The notes beneath the pieces were generated by a model that was not told where the DNA came from, made no database searches, and saw only the letters and a list, made by a program, of their open reading frames with translations. Of a stretch of DNA of 64,000 nucleotides, positions 24,640 through 32,300 are shown one piece after another. Origin of the DNA: an uncultured Clostridia bacterium (GTDB taxonomy: Bacteria > Bacillota > Clostridia > UBA1381); contig CAKSIJ010000002.1 in the NCBI GenBank assembly GCA_934462715.1, positions 1-64,000 of the forward strand, written 5' to 3'. Position 1 is the stretch's first letter; each line of letters begins with the position of its first letter. The position numbers were made by a program, and so were the translations under genes.

Positions 24640-26385
24640 TTATACAACCGAGTATTTATTTTTAAACTCTTTATACATTCTGTTAAATTCGGGATTTACT
24701 TCTTCTATGTTTCTCAGTGATTCATGAACATTCATGTTGTTTTCTTTAGCGTCAATAACGCAAACCGCAACATTAGAGCAGTGATCCGCAACTCTTTCAA
24801 GATTCGTCAGCAGGTCTGCCCACACGAAGCCTGCCTCTATCGAGCAATCGCCCTTTTTAAGTCTTGCGATGTGATTGTTTCTAAGCTTCTTTTTCAGACC
24901 GTCGATAACCTGTTCAAGCGGTTCTACGGTTTTTGCCGTTTCAACCGAATTGTTCATAAAAGCATTGTAAGATATGGTAAGAATTTCAGAAACCGCACTG
25001 CACATAACTTCAATTTCCGAGCGTGCCGTTTCTGAAAAAGCTATCTGCTTCTGATTGATTTCCTCAGCCGATTCCACAATATTCACGCTGTGATCGGAGA
25101 TTCTTTCAAAATCACCTATAGCCTTTAATAGCTTTGATACCGTACAGCTGTCGCTGTCACTTATCTGATGACCGCTCAGCTTAACAAGGTATGTACCCAG
25201 AATATCCTCATAATGATCGGCTTTATCCTCATTTTCTCGTATTTCATCCGCAGTATGCGAATCATATCCGAAAAGCATATTCATGCTTTCTTTAAGCGAT
25301 GTCACCGATAGCTCCGCCATCTTTTTTACAAGCACGCCGCAACGTTCGAGAGCAATAGGCGGAGTTGCAAGCAGACGTTCATCAAGCTCTGATATTTTCA
25401 CCTCGCTGCCCGAATCCGGAACAAGCTTCATTGCAAGCTTTTCAAGCAGAGAGGACGCAGGCAGTAAAAGTGCCGTACACGCAATATTGAAAAGCGAATG
25501 TGTAACGGCAATTCCGGGGAGAGTTGCCGGCATATTCAAAAGCGCCGGTTTAAATACCGCCGAAACGATTCCGAATACGGTAAGCCATATAACCGTTCCG
25601 ATAACGTTAAAGGATAAATGCACAACTGCCGCTCTTTTTGCATTTTTGGTAGTTCCGACAGAGGATAACATAGCGGTCACACAGGTTCCGATATTCTGTC
25701 CCATGATAATCGGGATTGCCGCACCGTAGGAAACCTGTCCCGTAACTGCAAGCGCCTGCAATATTCCGACCGAAGCCGAGCTTGACTGAATTATCGCCGT
25801 TAAAACAGTTCCTGCCAGTACTCCGAGTATGGGATTTCGGAATATTAAAAACATATTTTTAAATTCCTCGATTTCCGCAAGTCCCGATACAGAGCCTGAC
25901 ATCGTTTCCATTCCGAACATCAGAGTGGCAAAACCGAGAAGAATTGTTCCTGTGTCCTTTTTCTTTCCGCTTTTTGAAAACATCAGCAAAATCGTGCCGA
26001 TAAGAGCAAGAACAGGCGTAAATGAGCTTGGCTTCAGCAGCTTTATAAACAAGCTGTCGCCAGAAATCCCTCCCAGGCTCAGAATCCATGCCGTTACGGT
26101 TGTACCGATATTTGCACCCATAATTACGCTGATAGATTGCTTAAGAGTCATTATTCCGGAATTTACAAATCCGACAACCATTACCGTTGTTGCCGATGAG
26201 CTTTGAATTACTCCCGTTACCCCAAGACCGGTAAGAAATCCGGTCAGCTTGTTTTTTGTCAGCTTTGCAAGAATTTTGTTAAGGCTTCCGCCGGCTCTCC
26301 TCTCCAATGCGTCGCCCATTACATTCATTCCGAACAGAAACAGGCATAAGCCGCCGATAAGCGTTAATACATCAAATGCAGTCAT
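24640..26385 (-). CDS. Na/Pi-cotransporter II family protein with C-terminal PhoU domain
   Basis: About 581 residues. The N-terminal 340 residues carry two Na/Pi-cotransport repeats with the hallmark GVIQSSSATTVMVVGFVNSG and TAIIQSSSASVGILQALAV, each followed by a GANIGT or GQNIGT loop. Residues 360-581 form a PhoU-like helical bundle. Members of this group (NptA, E. coli YjbB) move phosphate across the membrane with Na+. The ATG at 26385 follows GAGGTGTGTTT. It is 58 bases downstream of a KdpDE-like two-component pair with no terminator between, so co-transcription is likely. Confidence 0.93.
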   Translation of the reverse strand: MTAFDVLTLIGGLCLFLFGMNVMGDALERRAGGSLNKILAKLTKNKLTGFLTGLGVTGVIQSSSATTVMVVGFVNSGIMTLKQSISVIMGANIGTTVTAWILSLGGISGDSLFIKLLKPSSFTPVLALIGTILLMFSKSGKKKDTGTILLGFATLMFGMETMSGSVSGLAEIEEFKNMFLIFRNPILGVLAGTVLTAIIQSSSASVGILQALAVTGQVSYGAAIPIIMGQNIGTCVTAMLSSVGTTKNAKRAAVVHLSFNVIGTVIWLTVFGIVSAVFKPALLNMPATLPGIAVTHSLFNIACTALLLPASSLLEKLAMKLVPDSGSEVKISELDERLLATPPIALERCGVLVKKMAELSVTSLKESMNMLFGYDSHTADEIRENEDKADHYEDILGTYLVKLSGHQISDSDSCTVSKLLKAIGDFERISDHSVNIVESAEEINQKQIAFSETARSEIEVMCSAVSEILTISYNAFMNNSVETAKTVEPLEQVIDGLKKKLRNNHIARLKKGDCSIEAGFVWADLLTNLERVADHCSNVAVCVIDAKENNMNVHESLRNIEEVNPEFNRMYKEFKNKYSVV

Positions 26386-26443
26386 AAACACACCTCATAA
26401 AATAATTATTTTTTTGATTCTAAGGGCATATCCGATACAAAAA

Positions 26444-27160
26444 TTATATATCCTCGTCCTCCATACACATTCTGTATCCTACTCCCAATTCATTTACTAT
26501 GTAATTTTTCTCACCCGGTTTTGCACCGAATTTTTTTCTTATATTAACCATATTCACCTGGAGCTTCTTAATACTGTTTATATCGTTGTACCCCCAGATT
26601 TCCTTAATTATCATCGAATAGGTCAAAACCTTTCCGGGATGCTCTGAAAGCAGGGCGATTATATTGTATTCCGTCTGTGTAAGCTTAATTTCATTTTTAT
26701 TAATGAAAACCTGTCTTGAATCATAGTCAATAACCAGACCGCAGCAGCTGAATTTTCCTCCGGGAAGCTTGCCGGAATCCATTCTGTGAGTTGTCACTCT
26801 TAGTACAGACCGGACTCTTGCCAGAAGCTCGTTTGAACCGAACGGTTTTGTTATGTAATCGTTTGCTCCCATATCGAGTGCTTTAACTTTTTCACGCTCG
26901 TCAGTCCGTGCGGACAGCACTATAACGGGAGTTATTGATTTGGTTCTTACTTTTTCCAAAAACACCATACCGTCAAGATCCGGAAGTCCCAGATCGAGTA
27001 TAACCAAATCCGGTCTGTGAGATATGTACAGCATTTGCCCTCCGGCACAGGTATCGGCGGAAAGCACCTGGTATCCGTTTACATTCAGCAATGTAGTCAG
27101 CAGGCTGTTAATACTTGCGTCATCTTCTATAACGAGTATTTTATATTTATTTTGCGTCAT
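26444..27160 (-). CDS. OmpR/KdpE-type response regulator
   Basis: 238 residues. The receiver domain has the phospho-Asp in LVILDLGLPDLDG, with acidic pocket VIEDDAS and Lys in NDYITKPFGSNELLARV. The C-terminal winged helix (LTQTEYNIIALLSEHPGKVLT, split after EYN) binds DNA. It most resembles KdpE, the potassium/turgor regulator, but no kdp transport genes are in the window. The ATG follows GAGGAGGATTCAT and overlaps the kinase gene by 14 bases. Confidence 0.92.
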   Translation of the reverse strand: MTQNKYKILVIEDDASINSLLTTLLNVNGYQVLSADTCAGGQMLYISHRPDLVILDLGLPDLDGMVFLEKVRTKSITPVIVLSARTDEREKVKALDMGANDYITKPFGSNELLARVRSVLRVTTHRMDSGKLPGGKFSCCGLVIDYDSRQVFINKNEIKLTQTEYNIIALLSEHPGKVLTYSMIIKEIWGYNDINSIKKLQVNMVNIRKKFGAKPGEKNYIVNELGVGYRMCMEDEDI

Positions 27161-28208
27161 ATGAATCCTCCTCCGTTTTCAAATTAAATTTAAATATAGC
27201 TCCGCCGTCCTTTGCGTTATATGCGTTTATCGTTCCGCCGTGCGCCTTAATTATCGTAGAACATACCGACAGTCCTATTCCGGCATTGCTGCGCTTGCAG
27301 TCGGACGGCATTTCATGGTCGGTATAAATGCCTTTAAAAATGTTTTTGAGCACATTATCCGGGATTCCTGCTCCGTTGTCCCTGATTTCAAAAACGGCAT
27401 TGTCCGCCTTAACGGAAACATTTAGAGAAAGCTTCGTCATGCCGACAGCGTGCTGAACCGCATTTTCAAGTATATTTATTATAACCTGTTCTATAAGTAT
27501 TGCGTCCATCTGAATAGTCACGCAGTCATCGGGAATATCTATGTCAACCTTTTGCTGAGGATAACGCTTACGGAATTTCAGAAGCACCGAATCGACAAGC
27601 TCGTCCAACACAATAGGCGTTTTTATTATTTTTACGTTTCCAGCGTCAATCCTCGTTATCGACAAAAGATTTTCAACCATTCTGAAAAGCCACTGAGAAT
27701 CCTGACGTATGTTCTCAAGCATTTTTGTTTTTTCTTCCTCAGTCAGATCGTTTTTTATTTCAAGCAGAGCCGAGCTTGCTCCGTAAATAGTTGTAAGCGG
27801 AGTTCTCAGATCATGCGAAACCGCTCTGAACAAATCAGTTCTGAGCTTTTCCTTTTCGCTTTCCGCTTTGATTGCCTCCTGCTCCTTCAGCTTTACCGTC
27901 AGTCCGCTTGTTATTAATGTAACCGAAATCATTATTATTGCGGAAATAAGATTTTCCGGCATATTAAAATTCAGCTTGAAAAACGGAAAGGTAAATGCAT
28001 AATTCACAGCCAGCACGCTAATTACAGACGCTGCAATTCCGAAAACATAACCCTTTGTTATAACCGATGTCAAAAATGTCGCAAGTATGAATATTCCCGT
28101 TGTAAGCGAGGTTATTTTCATAACGTTCTGAAGCCACAGACAAATAATAAAGCTTGCTATCTGTATCAGCACCGTATGCAGAATATCCCTCACAAGATTG
28201 TTTTTCAT
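27147..28208 (-). CDS. Sensor histidine kinase, KdpD-like without the N-terminal sensor region
   Basis: About 353 residues. Four closely spaced membrane spans (residues about 10-100, DUF4118-type as in KdpD) lead into the kinase core: H-box FRAVSHDLRTPLTTIYGAS, N-box IINILENAVQHAVG, G1 EIRDNGAGIP and G2 NAGIGLSVCSTI. Full KdpD also has a large cytoplasmic N-terminal region (KdpD and USP domains), which is absent, so the input signal probably differs. The ATG at 28208 follows GGGAGGA with long spacing. Transcribed from a TTGACA-17-TATAAT promoter at 28339-28367, with the regulator and the Na/Pi transporter downstream. Confidence 0.9.
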   Translation of the reverse strand: MKNNLVRDILHTVLIQIASFIICLWLQNVMKITSLTTGIFILATFLTSVITKGYVFGIAASVISVLAVNYAFTFPFFKLNFNMPENLISAIIMISVTLITSGLTVKLKEQEAIKAESEKEKLRTDLFRAVSHDLRTPLTTIYGASSALLEIKNDLTEEEKTKMLENIRQDSQWLFRMVENLLSITRIDAGNVKIIKTPIVLDELVDSVLLKFRKRYPQQKVDIDIPDDCVTIQMDAILIEQVIINILENAVQHAVGMTKLSLNVSVKADNAVFEIRDNGAGIPDNVLKNIFKGIYTDHEMPSDCKRSNAGIGLSVCSTIIKAHGGTINAYNAKDGGAIFKFNLKTEEDSYDAK

Positions 28209-28338
28209 TAAAATTGTATTCCTCCCATCAGATATGCGGCGATACACAATTCGCTGCACATTTATCAGCATAACAATTATATCATATATCAGGTTAAGAT
28301 ACAGATAAAAAAACTATTTTTTCCTTTTTTTCTACATT

Positions 28339-28367
28339 ATTATATAATTTTACCGTTTTATTGTCAA
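28339..28367 (-). promoter_or_regulatory. Promoter of the KdpDE-like / Na-Pi operon
   Basis: Minus strand TTGACA (28367-28362), 17-base spacer, TATAAT (28344-28339), both consensus. The leader to the kinase start is about 125 bases. Confidence 0.85.
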
Positions 28368-28411
28368 TATTTGTCGAAATTTTTACATAAAATATATAAT
28401 TATGCATAAAC

Positions 28412-28459
28412 AAACCGACCTGCGGTAATGGAATTTTTCCAATGCCGTCAGATCGGTTT
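28412..28459 (-). terminator. Rubrerythrin terminator
   Basis: Long, slightly imperfect inverted repeat beginning AAACCGA and ending TCGGTTT, with a short AT loop, followed by TTTGTTTAT on the minus strand. Confidence 0.7.
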
Positions 28460-28482
28460 ATTTGTCGTATTTAACCGTTAAA

Positions 28483-29025
28483 TCAATAGTTTTCCGCTTT
28501 TTCACTGAAAAATGCCTGCGGCTTTTTACATACGGGGCAAAGCTTCGGCGCTTCCTTTCCCATATACACATGACCGCAGTTTGCGCAGATCCAGATTGTA
28601 TCGGTATCCTTTGAAAAGACAGTGTTGTCATTAACGTTTTTCAGAAGCTTTCTGTAACGCTCCTCGTGCTGCTTTTCAATCTCGCCGACAAGTCTGAAAA
28701 GACCGGCTATCTGAGAAAATCCCTCTTTCTCTGCCGTTTGCGCAAAGCGAGCATACATATCCGTCCATTCGTAGTTTTCATTATCCGCGGCGTTGGCCAA
28801 ATTTGCCTGTGTTCCCGAAATATCTCCGCCGTTCAGTATTATATACCAAAGCTCTGCGTGCGCTCTTTCGTTATCCGCCGTTTCGGTAAAAATCCGCGCT
28901 ATTTGCTCATAGCCGTCCTTTTGCGCCTTTTTGGCATAAAAGGTATACTTGTTTCTTGCCTGCGACTCACCGTTGAAAGCCGCCATTAAATTTTGTTCCG
29001 TTTTGCTTCCTTTTAAATCCGGCAT
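28483..29025 (-). CDS. rbr: Rubrerythrin
   Basis: A 180-residue non-haem iron peroxidase that protects anaerobes by reducing hydrogen peroxide. The N-terminal ferritin-like four-helix bundle carries diiron ligands in FNGESQARNKY, ADNERAHAELW and GEIEKQHEERYRKLL. The C-terminal rubredoxin-like iron site is CANCGHVY...CPVCKKPQAFF. The start follows GGAGGAATTATA. Its leader contains a GC-rich hairpin (near 29042-29063) resembling one upstream of spoIID. It appears monocistronic. Confidence 0.97.
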   Translation of the reverse strand: MPDLKGSKTEQNLMAAFNGESQARNKYTFYAKKAQKDGYEQIARIFTETADNERAHAELWYIILNGGDISGTQANLANAADNENYEWTDMYARFAQTAEKEGFSQIAGLFRLVGEIEKQHEERYRKLLKNVNDNTVFSKDTDTIWICANCGHVYMGKEAPKLCPVCKKPQAFFSEKAENY

Positions 29026-29185
29026 TATAATTCCTCCGTTCCGCCGCCGGTATGCGGCATTGATTTGTAAAATATGTTTATCGGCACCGCTTTTTTTGTG
29101 CCTTATACATATTATTGACAGAATAACCTGTTTTTAACATAATAATTTGATTATTTGAAAATTTTATTATCAGCCGGTTTATATT

Positions 29186-30172
29186 CTACTTAATGTTATT
29201 TATATCGTCGTACTCTGCCAACTCCACTCCGGTATAGTAGGTTTTTAAAATATCCTCAAAGTTTTTACCGTGGTTTGCCAGATAATTTGCGCCGTACTGG
29301 CTCATGCCTACGCCGTGTCCGAAGCCCTTTACTTTCATTTTCACATTATCTCCGTCAACCTCAATATCTATATTGGTCGATCTCAAATCATACATAAATC
29401 TGAAATCAGTTCCCTTAACCACCGCACCTCCTAATGTAATTGTCTTGATTCCGCCCGCTTCGCTCCTCACAATTTCTCCGATTATGCCTTTTTCCCAGTT
29501 TAACCCGGCAATCTTTTCCTCCGCAATTTTTTTAAACTCGTCAAGCGTCATTTCTTTTTTGGAATTATATTTCGGCGATTGTGTATCCCCATCGCTTTTA
29601 ACACTTACAAGATATGCCGCATTTCCTCCCCATACGTCCTTTGCATTTTCCGTATAACCCGACGATGTGGAGTGAAACACTGCGCTTATCGGTTCATCAT
29701 TGTATGTAAGAATCAGCTTTCCCGTAGAGTCAACTGCGTCTGATATTTTTTTCCAGTTTGCCTCAGCCTTTTCCTTTCCCCATATTTCCTTTCTTTTTTC
29801 TTCGCTTATCCATGCCTTGCAGTGCTTCGGATCGGTACACATATATGCGCCCTTATGCTCCTCGGGCGTCTGCGATTGCTGATATGCTCTCATTCTGTTA
29901 ATAAGATATGTTCTTGCCGCAATTGCCTGTGCTCTCAAAGCCTCGGTATGAAAGTCCGCCGGCATTTCCGCCGACACTACCTCTTTTAAATACTGATTCA
30001 CATTCATGTCGCAAACCTTGTCCTCCGCCTTGATATAAACCGATACCGTATCCGGAAATTTATCCGTTTTTCTGCTTTCTCTTTTATATCCGCTGAAATT
30101 TATAACTATCAGAAAGGGTATTACCGTAACCGCAAGAAATATTATTGCCACAGATATTAAAATTTTCTTCAT
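29186..30172 (-). CDS. spoIID: Stage II sporulation protein D
   Basis: About 328 residues. One N-terminal membrane span (KKILISVAIIFLAVTVIPFL) precedes the SpoIID lytic transglycosylase domain: YLKEVVSAEMPADFHTEALR with the catalytic Glu, AQAIAARTYLINRM, AVFHSTSSGYTENAKDVWGG and the C-terminal GFGHGVGMSQYGANYLA. It degrades septal peptidoglycan during forespore engulfment. The ATG at 30172 follows GTGGAG; a GTG four codons upstream is less likely. The 104-bp repeat lies 70 bases upstream. Expression in sporulation is under sigma-E in relatives; I could not assign that promoter. Confidence 0.96.
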   Translation of the reverse strand: MKKILISVAIIFLAVTVIPFLIVINFSGYKRESRKTDKFPDTVSVYIKAEDKVCDMNVNQYLKEVVSAEMPADFHTEALRAQAIAARTYLINRMRAYQQSQTPEEHKGAYMCTDPKHCKAWISEEKRKEIWGKEKAEANWKKISDAVDSTGKLILTYNDEPISAVFHSTSSGYTENAKDVWGGNAAYLVSVKSDGDTQSPKYNSKKEMTLDEFKKIAEEKIAGLNWEKGIIGEIVRSEAGGIKTITLGGAVVKGTDFRFMYDLRSTNIDIEVDGDNVKMKVKGFGHGVGMSQYGANYLANHGKNFEDILKTYYTGVELAEYDDINNIK

Positions 30173-30216
30173 CGTATTCTCCACCTGCCGTAATTTTTTA
30201 TTTTAATCTCCATTCC

Positions 30217-30232
30217 GCCGCCGTACGGCGGC
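30217..30232. repeat. Perfect 16-bp GC palindrome upstream of spoIID
   Basis: GCCGCCGTACGGCGGC, perfectly self-complementary, 45 bases before the spoIID start and 10 bases from the 104-bp repeat. A similar but imperfect GC hairpin occurs in the rubrerythrin leader. Could be an RNA hairpin or a protein site. Confidence 0.6.
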
Positions 30233-30241
30233 ACAAATCTA

Positions 30242-30345
30242 AACGGGAAAAAGATGCAAGCAGGTTGCCTTTTTGAGAGGTGACGGCGTATGTTTATACT
30301 CCTAACCTCGAAAAAGGGTAAGATGCGCAGCATATTTTTCACGTT
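30242..30345 (+). repeat. 104-bp structured repeat, copy 1
   Basis: Matches the element at 42216-42319 with 5 differences in 104 bases and no gaps. The ends are near-inverted repeats (AACGGGAAAAA against TTTTTCACGTT). Inside is a stem TTGCCTTTTT/AAAAAGGGTAA continued by GAGG/CCTC across a tandem G-A mismatch, and the loop carries GTAT-GTTT-ATAC. It lies in the divergent region between spoIID and a hypothetical gene. The remaining bases to 30525 are AT-rich and show no other structure I can support. MITE-like element or non-coding RNA; not identified. Confidence 0.85.
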
Positions 30346-30525
30346 AAGCCTTCTACCAGCATTTTGCGCATACCATATTTTTATTTTTTTCTTTGACAAA
30401 GCCGTGATATTTGAATATATGAACTTAATTTAAAAAATATTCTATAATATCATTTATTTGAATAAAGAACGAATCGGTCACAAATAATATATTTAAATAT
30501 TTATGATGCAGATTGAGGTGTGAGC

Positions 30526-31101
30526 ATGGTAAAAATCGGAATATACGCACGAAAAAACACTCCTGAAATTACCGAAGCACTAATACTTTTATTGAAAAAA
30601 TCGGATAACAGAGTCGCACTGAAAACCGATTTTGCAGGCGGTTCTTTTGAAAGCACAAGCTATGATAACATAGATTACCTCATAATACCTCTTGAATCGG
30701 TAAAACGATGCCCGACTGCTCTTGACATTATCATCTTTGACTGTCCGAATATTTTTGCCGTAAAGCTGTGCAAAATTCTGAGCAACATGAACAGCAACGC
30801 TATTTTAATCTATAATTCGGACAGAGGAAGCATACCCGAATTTCAGAAATACAACTGCGTGGATTACGGTTTTTCAAAGGATTGCGTAGTGAGTATTTCG
30901 TCAGTCGGCAGCGAATACGGCAGTGAGAAAACCTTTACGGTCTCGGTTCAAGAGGGATTTAAGCGGCTCAGCGGAACAACCTATCCGATATGCGACGTTA
31001 TGGTTGACTGCTTCTCGGATATTAAGCTTGAAAACAGGATTCCGGCAGTCATTTGCGGTCTTATTATAGGAGATACGGAAAAAAATCAGATTAAAATATA
31101 G
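30526..31101 (+). CDS. Hypothetical protein, weak resemblance to part of a Mur ligase
   Basis: About 191 residues, not recognised. It is soluble with alternating strand/helix character (MVKIGIYARKN; YDNIDYLIIPLES; LDIIIFDCPNIFAVKLCKIL; NAILIYNSDRGSIPEFQ). The segment VDYGFSKDCVVSISSVGSEYGSEKTFTVSV resembles the strand region of Mur ligases where the nucleotide-sugar substrate is held, but no ATP-binding loop (GTxGKTT) is present, so it cannot be a complete ligase. The ATG at 30526 follows TTGAGGTGTGAGC. Divergent from spoIID with the 104-bp repeat between them. Confidence 0.6.
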   Translation: MVKIGIYARKNTPEITEALILLLKKSDNRVALKTDFAGGSFESTSYDNIDYLIIPLESVKRCPTALDIIIFDCPNIFAVKLCKILSNMNSNAILIYNSDRGSIPEFQKYNCVDYGFSKDCVVSISSVGSEYGSEKTFTVSVQEGFKRLSGTTYPICDVMVDCFSDIKLENRIPAVICGLIIGDTEKNQIKI

Positions 31102-31348
31102 TATCGGGTAAATTATGCGATTGTAAAACGCCGATTTTGCAATTACCTTAAAAATATAGCATAAAAAGCCTTTCCGCCGAATAAATATGACTTATAACCA
31201 AATCAAAATATCCGCTTTTCATATGCGGATTATTACTGATTTTCCGGCACAGAGAAGCAAAGGCAAGGGCGGCGCAATACAGCGCCTTGCTCGTTTTGAC
31301 AAAATTGTTTCTCACAGCGTTAAAGAAAACATTTTAGGAGGTATGATT

Positions 31349-31996
31349 ATGGATAACAGCAGCGGAAACAATGTTGCATCCGTTTGCGGTATTGTTGAAG
31401 ATGAAGCGGAATTTAACCACGAAATTTACGGAGAAAGCTTTTACACTTTCACGCTGAGAATACCAAGACTTTCGGGTGCATATGACAGAATCAAGGTAAT
31501 GGTATCCGACAGACTTATGGCGGATTATTCCCCTCAGACGGGAGATTTTGCGGAAATAACCGGTCAGTTCCGTTCCTATAACAGCTATGAAAACGGAGAT
31601 AACCGTTTGATACTTACGGTTTTTGCCAAAGAAATCGTTCCGGGAGATGAAGCACTCTGTAAAAACCCCAACTCTATTTATCTGAACGGATACATCTGCA
31701 AGGAACCCGTTTACAGAACCACACCGTTCGGCAGAGAAATCACGGATGTTCTGCTGGCGGTTAACCGCTCATATAACAAATCGGATTACATACCGGTTAT
31801 TGCATGGGGCAGAAATGCAAGGTATTGTAAAAATTTCAAGGTCGGAGATAATATCAAAATCTGGGGACGTATTCAATCGAGAGAATACAAGAAAAAGCTT
31901 TCCGATGAAGAATCGGTTACCAAAACAGCGTATGAGGTTTCTGTAAGCAAGCTTGAATACGCAGAAAAGGAAACGGATTTTACCGAAGAAGAATAA
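31349..31996 (+). CDS. Single-stranded DNA-binding-like protein with tandem OB folds
   Basis: About 216 residues. Two OB-fold units appear in tandem: residues about 8-95 (VASVCGIVEDEAEF...FYTFTLRIPRLS...IKVMVSDRL) and about 105-205 (IYLNGYICKEPVYRTTPFGR...IPVIAWGRNARYCKNFKVGD). The second has the SSB-like WGRNARYC...GDNIKIWGRIQSREY pattern. The tail is acidic (EKETDFTEEE) but lacks the canonical DDDIPF tip, so it may be a specialised paralogue rather than the main replication SSB. Of two neighbouring ATGs, 31349 has correct spacing from AGGAGG (31336-31341). The 31102-31348 leader holds two hairpins (ATCCGC/GCGGAT and a GCAAGG/CCTTGC stem) of unknown role. Confidence 0.8.
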   Translation: MDNSSGNNVASVCGIVEDEAEFNHEIYGESFYTFTLRIPRLSGAYDRIKVMVSDRLMADYSPQTGDFAEITGQFRSYNSYENGDNRLILTVFAKEIVPGDEALCKNPNSIYLNGYICKEPVYRTTPFGREITDVLLAVNRSYNKSDYIPVIAWGRNARYCKNFKVGDNIKIWGRIQSREYKKKLSDEESVTKTAYEVSVSKLEYAEKETDFTEEE

Positions 31997-32047
31997 TAAG
32001 AAAAATATGCGTTTAACGCTCCGCCGAGTCTCGGCTGAGCAGTGCTT

Positions 32048-32085
32048 AAAAAGACTGACGGACACCTTACCCGTCAGTCTTTTTT
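32048..32085 (+). terminator. Terminator of the SSB-like gene
   Basis: AGACTGACGG / CCGTCAGTCT arms followed by six T. Confidence 0.9.
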
Positions 32086-32183
32086 ATGCCGCTTATGATT
32101 GTAAAGGCATTATAACCGTTCCTTTATTTAACGGTTCAATTAAATGTGTATTTGTGCATTGTCAATGTCAAAAAAACGTATTA

Positions 32184-32219
32184 CTGCGCCCCTTTCGGGC
32201 AAAAAATGCCGAAGCGCAG
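32184..32219 (+). other. Structured hairpin between two terminators (possible small RNA)
   Basis: A 36-base hairpin, CTGCGC...TTCGGGC-AAAAAAT-GCCGAA-GCGCAG, together with an AACCGT/ACGGTT stem upstream, lies in the 138-base interval between the terminator at 32048-32085 and the one at 32224-32263. Two terminators in series on the plus strand suggest a short transcript in between, but I see no convincing promoter. Confidence 0.3.
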
Positions 32220-32223
32220 AAAG

Positions 32224-32263
32224 AACAGCCCGGTTCACCGTAACATCACCGGGCTGTTTTTTT
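32224..32263. terminator. Bidirectional terminator before the SPOCS-LysM gene end
   Basis: Arms AACAGCCCGGT / ACCGGGCTGTT with a T7 run on the plus strand; on the minus strand it is followed by CTTTCTG, weaker, downstream of the SPOCS-LysM stop. Confidence 0.85.
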
Positions 32264-32300
32264 ATTTCTTCATTTTCATAAAATCAATTTACACCGTTTT

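Noticed and set aside
26444..28208. kdpDE of a potassium uptake operon
   Set aside because: The kinase lacks the KdpD N-terminal region and no kdpFABC genes are present; named only as KdpDE-like.
30169..30399. Minus-strand frame across the spoIID upstream region
   Set aside because: It spans the repeat and the GC palindrome, has no RBS and a composition unlike a protein; it is explained by the repeat.
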